This document shows, one piece after another, positions 1-5,190 of a stretch of 11,228 bases of DNA. Positions within the stretch are counted from its first letter, which is position 1. Every line of letters begins with the position of its first letter. The position numbers and the translations under genes were made by a program. The stretch lies in assembly GCA_910588625.1 (NCBI GenBank), contig CAJUQN010000086.1, positions 1-11,228 of the forward strand, read 5' to 3'. A model generated the notes under the pieces. It had not been told where the DNA came from. It ran no database searches and saw only the letters and a program-made list of their open reading frames with translations. The DNA comes from an uncultured Oscillospiraceae bacterium. Its GTDB lineage: Bacteria; Bacillota; Clostridia; Oscillospirales; Oscillospiraceae.

Positions 1-566
1 AGTGAACTAAGCAGACTCACTATAAATCGTCTGCAAATCTTATTATACGAGGTAACATCAATAATAATGCCATACTCATAGTACCACGACATTGCCTGGG
101 CCACCATGAACCATATATCGGACCAGTAGGAGCCCCAAGTCTCCAGCCCGCGGGCGTTGCCGGCATCCGTGAAGTTGCCATAGGTGTGGGCATAAACATA
201 GGTGAGCAGAGTCTTCAACGAGGGATCAGTTACCTCGGTTTTGAAGTTCCACTTTTGCCCGTTGGCCCCGGAGCCGAGGGTGCCCTTATGATAGGCGCAC
301 AGGGCACGGGTGGGGGCGTCCAGCCCGGGAACAGTTACCTGTTCATCGAATACATAGGGCAGCCCCTTGCTGTTGATGGTCTCGCTGGCGGCCCGGTAAC
401 GGACGGGGCGGCCGCCAATGTACATATAGTCCGAGGACTTCTGCGTAATGGAACCGGGGGCACTGGACAGCCCCGTGGCGGCAAAGGCCGATAGAGGTAA
501 AATGCCCAGAACACACACCAGGGCCAAAAGCAGGGATAAGCCTCGTTTGATGATATTGTTTTTCAA
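1..566 (-). CDS. Secreted thioester-domain adhesin, N-terminal part (runs off the window)
   Basis: The frame is open for 188 codons from a TTG start at 566 to the window edge, with AGGAGG just upstream. It begins with a signal peptide (KNNIIKR, hydrophobic core, cleavage near SAFA at about residue 29). The mature part resembles the thioester (TQXA-type) domain of Gram-positive surface proteins: a Cys in RALCAYHKG (residue 90) and a Gln in VAQAMSW (residue 157) are placed as the pair that forms the internal Cys-Gln thioester in this family. Such domains bind host surfaces covalently and usually cap long, sortase-anchored Cna-B-type proteins. The missing C-terminus should show repeats and an anchor. 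A sortase gene lies about 1.4 kb upstream on the same strand. The last 20 or so residues before the edge look less adhesin-like. Family call is from motifs only; TTG is chosen because no ATG follows the RBS. Confidence 0.7.
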   Translation of the reverse strand, partial: MKNNIIKRGLSLLLALVCVLGILPLSAFAATGLSSAPGSITQKSSDYMYIGGRPVRYRAASETINSKGLPYVFDEQVTVPGLDAPTRALCAYHKGTLGSGANGQKWNFKTEVTDPSLKTLLTYVYAHTYGNFTDAGNARGLETWGSYWSDIWFMVAQAMSWYYEYGIIIDVTSYNKICRRFIVSLLSS

Positions 567-600
567 ATTAGTTCCTCCTATTACAATATAATTTGGTTGG

Positions 601-625
601 AACCCTCGGCGGCCAGCCGGGGGTT
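601..625. other. GC-rich hairpin in the adhesin leader
   Basis: Arms 601-610 and 616-625 pair over 10 bp with one G-T wobble around a 5-nt loop. On the plus strand a TTTT follows; on the minus strand it lies in the leader of the adhesin gene, about 20 nt before its RBS. It may be a second terminator after the SLH gene or an attenuating leader structure. Confidence 0.4.
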
Positions 626-644
626 TTGTCCGTCTTGCATGACG

Positions 645-675
645 AAGGCCAGACTGTAGGAAACAGTCTGGCCTT
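645..675 (-). terminator. Hairpin terminator after the SLH gene
   Basis: A perfect 12-bp inverted repeat (645-656 with 664-675, core GGCCAGACTG) with a 7-nt loop lies 20 bp past the SLH stop codon. The U-tract is weak on both strands, so termination may be partial and allow read-through to the adhesin gene. Confidence 0.55.
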
Positions 676-694
676 TCGGTATCAGATATGTTAT

Positions 695-1846
695 TCATTC
701 GGGATAGCGGGTCCAAAGGGCATAACCGGGTCGTTCCTCCAGCCACCATTTAAATAACTGCCCGCCCCAATAGACCTTATTATTGACACCGCTATCTGTG
801 ATTTTAATGGAATCATCCGACTTATCTACCACAACTACCACATGGTTATCATATTCCACCAAGTCGCCAATGCGGATATTACCCCAAACCGGGGTAATTT
901 GATACCTCCAAGGTAAACTTCCAAAAGCGGCATCCGAACACAGCATTGCCCAACCTGCACAGTGATCACAGTTGCTATAGGGTCTATTGAGAGGATCGTT
1001 GGAACAATAGGGAGTGGGGTAGACTGTCCCATCAGGGTAAGTTTCTTTCAGCGCCATGATAGCGGCCCGCACATTTTCCTCCGTCAACGGTTTCCCATCA
1101 GCGGTGGTATAGCCATTATCACTTGGAGTGGGGCTCGGATCTGGGGTGGGATTCGGGGCAGGGGGCACCGTAGGCTCCGTCCCGCCCAGCACATTACGGT
1201 CAAAGCGGGCCAGCATGGCGGCCACCTCCGCCCGGGTGATGGTGCCCAGTGGGTTGATCGTAGTGGCCGACGTGCCCTCCATGATCCCATTGGGCCAAGC
1301 CCACCCCAGCATGGCCTCCTCGGCCTCGCTATACAGGGGGCCGAAGCCCGCCATGGAAAAGCGGTTCCAGTCCATGTCGGTGAACGGGGCCTGTGTGATG
1401 GCGGCAGTGTCGGCGCTGGCTTTTCCCAGCGTTTTTGCAAAGTTGTAGAGCATGACGCAGAACTCCGACCGCCGGACATTTTCACCAGGGTACAGCAGGC
1501 CCCGATCCAGGTTCGCGTTGGGGAAGATTCTGTTCTGATAGGCCCACACCACACCGGATGTGTACCACGTCCCGGCGGCAACGTCACTGTACGGCGCTGT
1601 CCCGGTCACCGGGGGACTCCCGGCGTAGCGGTACAGCACCGTGGCCAGCATGGTCCGGCTCATCTCAGTGGACGGGCCGAAGGTGTCCGCGCCGGTACCG
1701 TTGAACAACCCCCGGTCGGTCACATACTGGATATCCTCCGCCGCCCAGTGGTTGGCGGGCACGTCGCGGTAGGCCGCGAATGTCGGAGCGGCCAGGGACA
1801 CGGCCAGCACGGCGCACAGCAGAACGGTCATCATCCTTTTCCTCAT
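695..1846 (-). CDS. SLH-domain surface protein with C-terminal cysteine-peptidase-like domain
   Basis: A 383-aa secreted protein. Residues 1-24 are a signal peptide ending PTFA. Three S-layer-homology repeats follow at about 26-75, 86-140 and 155-218 (FNGTGADTFGP and ITRAEVAAMLARF are typical), which bind secondary cell-wall polymer and hold the protein on the envelope. A Pro/Thr linker spans about 222-244. Residues 246-383 resemble the papain-like NlpC/P60/CHAP fold: Cys in NCDHCAGWA (296), then GDLVEYDNHVVVVV with His335 as candidate catalytic pair. It may trim peptidoglycan or process a neighbouring surface protein; the substrate is unknown. The start is ATG 1846, with AGGAG 9 nt upstream; a 16-codon upstream extension lacks an RBS and would hide the signal peptide. 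A strong promoter sits at 1882-1910, so the gene can be expressed separately from the sortase. Confidence 0.75.
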   Translation of the reverse strand: MRKRMMTVLLCAVLAVSLAAPTFAAYRDVPANHWAAEDIQYVTDRGLFNGTGADTFGPSTEMSRTMLATVLYRYAGSPPVTGTAPYSDVAAGTWYTSGVVWAYQNRIFPNANLDRGLLYPGENVRRSEFCVMLYNFAKTLGKASADTAAITQAPFTDMDWNRFSMAGFGPLYSEAEEAMLGWAWPNGIMEGTSATTINPLGTITRAEVAAMLARFDRNVLGGTEPTVPPAPNPTPDPSPTPSDNGYTTADGKPLTEENVRAAIMALKETYPDGTVYPTPYCSNDPLNRPYSNCDHCAGWAMLCSDAAFGSLPWRYQITPVWGNIRIGDLVEYDNHVVVVVDKSDDSIKITDSGVNNKVYWGGQLFKWWLEERPGYALWTRYPE

Positions 1847-1881
1847 GGTATCACGCTCCTTTTCCATTTCTTTCTGATTCG

Positions 1882-1910
1882 AGCATAATACCATTGAGGG
1901 ATAATGTCAA
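1882..1910 (-). promoter_or_regulatory. Sigma-A-type promoter of the SLH gene
   Basis: On the minus strand TTGACA (1905-1910) and TATGCT (1882-1887) are separated by exactly 17 nt. The start point would fall near 1875, giving a leader of about 30 nt that contains the RBS. This is the best housekeeping promoter match in the window. Confidence 0.7.
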
Positions 1911-1987
1911 AGGATTATTTGAATTCCCTGTGCCGATAAAATGGTTTCTTGCCCACACCTCCTCAAATTTGATTGATACGGTCGATT

Positions 1988-2806
1988 TCAGGAACTTTTC
2001 TCTACCGCCAGCACGCAAATTCTTTTTGCGGGCTGGTTCTCCAGGCAGGTGGTGAGGGTGATGCGGTTGTCCGCCGTGCCCTGGAGGTAGCTCCAGTCGT
2101 TGTTGGCGATGGTTTTTACCATGACAACCTCATAGGTGCGTGTGCCATAGATGGTGGTGTAGGTGATGATGTCGCCGGCCACCAGGTTCTTGATGGAGCC
2201 GATGTTATACTTGGCCCCCCGGTTGTGCCCGCACACCCCCACGTTTCCCAGCCATGCGGAGGTGGAGCTGTAGTGGCCCAGCCCCTTGGCCATGCTGGCG
2301 GTGGTCTCGCCCTCCCACACCGGCACACTGATGCCCAATCGGGGAATCTTCACTGTGCCGATGCTGCCGTTTTTATAGGCCATGCCTTGAACACTGGTAT
2401 AGGCGGGCTGCTGGACGCTGGGCGGGGTGGGGGTTACCGCAGTGCCGGCGCCGTCGATGACCAGCTCGGTGAAGGGGCCGCCGCCCCCGCCGCCGATCCC
2501 ATAGCCGCCGGGATCGCCCACCGTGGACACCACACCCTGGAGCCCAGGCAGGATAGTCCGCTCCATGATGCCCGTCTGGGTGGAGCTGAACCGTCCGTAC
2601 TCCAGCCCGGGCACATCGTAATCCACGGCGTTCCTGCCGCCGTAATTGTATTGGGCGCCGTAGATGTCCTCATAGCTGGTGCTCTTGTAAAAATCCTGGG
2701 GCGCGGTGGTAGTAAAGCTGTAGTCTGAGGCGAAGGCCGGGGCCGTCAGGGACAGCGCCGCGCCCGCCGCCAGGGCCAGCCCCAGCAGGTTTCTCATCTT
2801 TTTCAT
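1988..2806 (-). CDS. Sortase (class D-like), with long N-terminal extension
   Basis: A 272-aa protein. Residues 1-27 are a signal peptide (APAFA). About 28-135 is a low-complexity region rich in Tyr, Gly and Pro, including six consecutive Gly. The sortase beta-barrel covers about 140-270: IGTVKIPRLGISVPVWEG, then GVCGHNRG with catalytic His194, ITLTTC with catalytic Cys254, and KRICVLAVE with Arg262. All three transpeptidase residues are present, so the enzyme should be active. Sortases cleave a C-terminal sorting motif and join the protein to the cell wall or to pilin subunits; the thioester adhesin downstream is the natural candidate substrate. The start codon overlaps the stop of the upstream gene (ATGA), implying translational coupling. 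No membrane anchor is seen other than the signal sequence. The subclass is judged from motif context only. Confidence 0.85.
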   Translation of the reverse strand: MKKMRNLLGLALAAGAALSLTAPAFASDYSFTTTAPQDFYKSTSYEDIYGAQYNYGGRNAVDYDVPGLEYGRFSSTQTGIMERTILPGLQGVVSTVGDPGGYGIGGGGGGPFTELVIDGAGTAVTPTPPSVQQPAYTSVQGMAYKNGSIGTVKIPRLGISVPVWEGETTASMAKGLGHYSSTSAWLGNVGVCGHNRGAKYNIGSIKNLVAGDIITYTTIYGTRTYEVVMVKTIANNDWSYLQGTADNRITLTTCLENQPAKRICVLAVEKSS

Positions 2807-3732
2807 GTCTCACGTTCCTCCTGTTCATCATCCGTCTCGTTGTCCTCCGTCCGCAGCGAACGCACCTCCCGGCGGGACAGGATCAGCAGCGTGGTCAGCA
2901 CCACCACCGTCACCACGCCCGCGCCACCCAGCACATTCCGCAGGAGGTTGGGGGAAGAAACCGCCCGCTGGAACAGGTTGGGCTGTTCCTCCGCAGGGGT
3001 GGTGCTGGGCTCCGGCTCATGAGATTCCCCCAGGTAGGTCACCCGGTAGGTGACGCTCTCCACCCCCTCGTGGGCAACCTCGCCCACATAGTTGGCGGTG
3101 GTGACGTACCCGGTGGCGGCCTTGTAGTAGCTCTTTCCGCTGTAGGTGGCCACCGCCTGATAGGAGCAGGGGGCCGTCATGTCCCCCACCACGTCGGCGC
3201 CGATCACCTGCCACTCCACGTTGGACAGGTTCAGCGTCACCCCATTCTTCATCGTGGTGGCCGGGACGTAGGACATATCGTTGCGGTCCAGCGGGCCGAT
3301 GGTCTTGGTGGCGGTCACCGTGCTGCTGCCGGTGGTATAGCCCGAAGCCTGGGTCTGGATGCTGGTGTGGTCCAGGGCCAGGGTGCCCGCCCAGGCGCCG
3401 TCATCGTACTCCATGGTGGGGGCAAGCTGTTCCAGGACCACGTTCAGATCCTTCTTGGCCGTCTCCACCGTCACCGTCTCGGTGTGGGACTGCCGCTCGG
3501 ACACCTGATTTTCCTCCTTTACGATGTCCGCGTAGGTATAGAGAAAGCCCTCCAGCTGGAAGGGCTCCTCGATCAGCGTTTTGGCGTCCACCCCGGGGGA
3601 GACGGTATAGGTCTTGACCACCTGCTGGCTGCCGTTGAGGTTCTGCACCACCGTGCTGGTGGGCACCTCCAGGGCGCTGGCGCTCATGGTCAGCGCCGCC
3701 GTCAGCAGCAGGCAAAGGCAAAATTTTTTCAT
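2803..3732 (-). CDS. Secreted membrane-anchored protein of unknown function, sortase partner
   Basis: I do not recognise a named family. The 309-aa product has a signal peptide (1-20, SASA), a Thr/Val-rich extracellular region (about 21-235), a Pro/Glu linker (about 238-250), one transmembrane helix (about 268-287, VVTVVVLTTLLIL), and a cytoplasmic tail that begins with Arg residues and ends highly acidic (DNETDDEQEERET). This is a type I membrane protein with almost all of its mass outside. The gene overlaps the sortase gene by 4 bp, so the two are surely one operon; it may present substrates to the sortase or form part of the surface structure. ATG 3732 is preferred although AGGAG lies 12 nt away; an in-frame TTG at 3741 would have only a 3-nt gap. 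Either start leaves the signal peptide intact. Confidence 0.7.
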   Translation of the reverse strand: MKKFCLCLLLTAALTMSASALEVPTSTVVQNLNGSQQVVKTYTVSPGVDAKTLIEEPFQLEGFLYTYADIVKEENQVSERQSHTETVTVETAKKDLNVVLEQLAPTMEYDDGAWAGTLALDHTSIQTQASGYTTGSSTVTATKTIGPLDRNDMSYVPATTMKNGVTLNLSNVEWQVIGADVVGDMTAPCSYQAVATYSGKSYYKAATGYVTTANYVGEVAHEGVESVTYRVTYLGESHEPEPSTTPAEEQPNLFQRAVSSPNLLRNVLGGAGVVTVVVLTTLLILSRREVRSLRTEDNETDDEQEERET

Positions 3733-3823
3733 TGGGTTCAAAAACTCCTTTCGTCAAATTGGGTGCTGGAATAAGCATGGGCGTGCCCCGCCCCGGGGGG
3801 GCCGCGTATGGGCGTATGCCGGT

Positions 3824-4561
3824 TCACTGCTGCTCCTCCTTCACGATGTACTCCGCCGCCAGCTCCGGGCGGTCCCGCAGCCGGGCCAGGATGTTCAGCG
3901 ACTGTTCCAGGGCCTGCATGGTGTCCCGGCTCTGCCGCTTGATGAACGCGTGGAGCAGGATGACCTCCCCGTTGGGCCGGATGGTGAAGACGACCCGCAC
4001 CAGCACCTTCCCCCGCTCCCTCAGCTCGTAGAGCTCCCGGTAACGCTCCAGGGTGAAGTGCTTGAAGTGGGGCTCCCGCAGGGCGGAGCGGGGCGTGCGG
4101 GGCAGCTCGATGAGCTGGCGGATCAGCTTCTCCCGCAGCCGGGGCTCCAGGCCGTCGATGAACCGGGCCAGCAACGTGGACATAACCTTCTCACAGGCCC
4201 GGTCCACATCACCTACGGCGTTGTACTGGGAGAGCTGCATCACCTGGAGCCGGGCGGCGGCATCCGCCAGACGGCGGTTGGCCGGAATCAAATCCACGCC
4301 GCTGTCTGTGTGGAGGATGGCCCGTTGTAAATGGAGTTTCAGATCCTCCGGGTAGTCGATGGCGGCCAAGAGCAGATTGGACAGGGTGCGGGATTGCTCT
4401 GCCGGAGTATAGCCCAAGGCAGCAGTGAGGTTGCCCTGCCCATCCCCGTCTATGACGAGAACCGTTTTCCCTGCGGTGGAAAGAGCAGCGCCCAAGTTTA
4501 ATACAGTGGTGGTTTTTCCGCATCCGCCCTTAAAATTACTGGCAGAAAAAATGTAGCCCAT
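3824..4561 (-). CDS. Chimeric ORF: truncated ParA ATPase fused to RelE/HigB (Gp49-like) toxin
   Basis: A 245-aa product made of two unrelated halves. Residues 1 to about 130 match a ParA/Soj partition ATPase: the Walker A motif FKGGCGKTT at 10-18 and a deviant switch motif DGDGQGN at 38-44 (usually DxDPQGN). The sequence then leaves ParA before the Walker B segment, so ATP hydrolysis and partition are probably lost. From about 131 to 245 it reads as a RelE/HigB-type mRNA-cleaving toxin: FIDGLEPRLREKL, LREPHFKHF, YELRERG and the core ILLHAFIKR. No antitoxin gene adjoins it. GGAGG lies 6 nt before ATG 4561. An internal ATG at 4183, preceded by AGAAGG, could make a free toxin of about 119 aa. 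The fusion is read directly; toxin identity rests on recalled family patterns. Activity is unknown. Confidence 0.65.
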   Translation of the reverse strand: MGYIFSASNFKGGCGKTTTVLNLGAALSTAGKTVLVIDGDGQGNLTAALGYTPAEQSRTLSNLLLAAIDYPEDLKLHLQRAILHTDSGVDLIPANRRLADAAARLQVMQLSQYNAVGDVDRACEKVMSTLLARFIDGLEPRLREKLIRQLIELPRTPRSALREPHFKHFTLERYRELYELRERGKVLVRVVFTIRPNGEVILLHAFIKRQSRDTMQALEQSLNILARLRDRPELAAEYIVKEEQQ

Positions 4562-4579
4562 TCTGCACCTCCGTGAATG

Positions 4580-4597
4580 TTTGCCCAAAAGGGCAAA
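4580..4597. repeat. Inverted repeat upstream of the parA-toxin start
   Basis: TTTGCCC and GGGCAAA form a perfect 7-bp dyad with a 4-nt loop, about 10 nt before the GGAGG of the ParA-toxin ORF. No U-tract follows on the minus strand. Position suggests an operator or RBS-adjacent hairpin. Confidence 0.4.
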
Positions 4598-4600
4598 AAA

Positions 4601-4655
4601 TTGGACCAAATCAGAAAAACAGCTTGTTCTGTAAGCACTTTCTGACTTGGTTCAA
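4601..4655. repeat. Large imperfect dyad at the recombinase break point
   Basis: Arms 4601-4617 and 4639-4655 pair at 15 of 17 positions (TTGGACCAAATCAGAAA-type arm) around a 21-nt spacer that contains a smaller ACAG/CTGT pair. It lies only a few bases from where recombinase similarity ends (about 4663). It may be an operator of parA or the footprint of a recombination site. Confidence 0.5.
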
Positions 4656-4973
4656 ATATATCACCATCATCTGCATAGAGGTCGGCCAGCGTCCAGTTCT
4701 CCTTGGAGGCGATCAGCGCGGTGTAGTAGTTGAGCTGGGCCATGAAGGAGTTGAGCTGGTCGGTGGAGTTCGAGCTGACCCGGCAGTAGGCGGCCACCCG
4801 GAGTTTTTCCGCCTCCTGCTTTGGGGCGGCTTCGATCACAATGACATTCTTCTGTTCCAGCGCAAGGCTTCCGCTGGTCTGCGGCTGTCTGCCCATGGTC
4901 CGCACCTCCTTCTGTCAGCAACAAACAATACCATACTGCGGCTCGAAAAGCTATGAAATTCGAGCGGTGAAAC

Positions 4974-5138
4974 CTAACAAAAAACGATGTCTGCGCCCGT
5001 GTTTTTGGCGATCCGGGCAATGATCCTTTTCAGCTCCTGTTCGCTAAACCCGTGCCCGGACAGGAGCTGGAGCAGGTTGCGGACGCCGCACAGATCAATG
5101 TTGGCATTGGTCTGCGTCTCTTTTTTTCCTGCGTTCAC
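4974..5138 (-). CDS. Small conserved-looking protein next to the recombinase
   Basis: A 54-aa product starting at GTG 5138, with AAGGGG 8 nt upstream. A 49-codon upstream extension of this frame has no RBS and a hydrophobic, non-protein-like composition. The product is hydrophilic and probably helical: MNAGKKETQTNANIDLCGVR, then NLLQLL, then an amphipathic stretch SEQELKRIIARIAKNTG, ending ADIVFC. I recall similar short ORFs directly before serine recombinases in Clostridial integrative elements but know no function; a DNA-binding excision accessory would fit the size and context. It is transcribed toward the recombinase fragment, 77 bp away. The insertion sequence ends about 50 bp upstream and may have removed its promoter. 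Confidence 0.55.
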   Translation of the reverse strand: MNAGKKETQTNANIDLCGVRNLLQLLSGHGFSEQELKRIIARIAKNTGADIVFC

Positions 5139-5190
5139 TTCAGTTACCCCTTTCAATAAGCAGAAAACGTTTGTACCTCTGATTTGTTTA

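Larger units (their letters stand above)
4498..4896 (-). pseudogene. Large serine recombinase, N-terminal fragment
   Basis: The first 78 or so residues match the start of a large serine recombinase of Clostridial integrative elements: LRVAAYCRVSSNS with the catalytic Ser at residue 41, DQLNSF at 46-51, and TLADLYADDG at 69-78. Full proteins run to about 500 residues or more, with resolvase core, recombinase and zinc-ribbon domains. Here homology stops near base 4663, and the remaining 54 codons are unrelated AT-rich sequence that runs into the parA start region. The fragment keeps the nucleophile but lacks the rest of the catalytic domain and all DNA-binding domains, so it cannot recombine DNA. 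The start is ATG 4896, with AGGAGG 8 nt upstream. It sits downstream of the 54-aa gene, as expected for the control end of such an element. Confidence 0.75.

Noticed and set aside
962..1888. A 308-codon open frame on the plus strand opposite the SLH gene
   Set aside because: His/Gly/Arg-rich composition, no RBS and no recognisable motif; the minus strand has signal peptide, SLH repeats and promoter.
1920..1963. AGGAGG at 1958-1963 (minus) after the sortase gene
   Set aside because: No start codon at usable distance; the only nearby frame is about 13 codons with no sign of being a protein.
3785..3815. GC-rich near-palindrome CCCCGCCCCGGGG between the chimera and the surface operon
   Set aside because: It could be a hairpin, but there is no U-tract and pairing is ambiguous because of the homopolymers, so no terminator is called.
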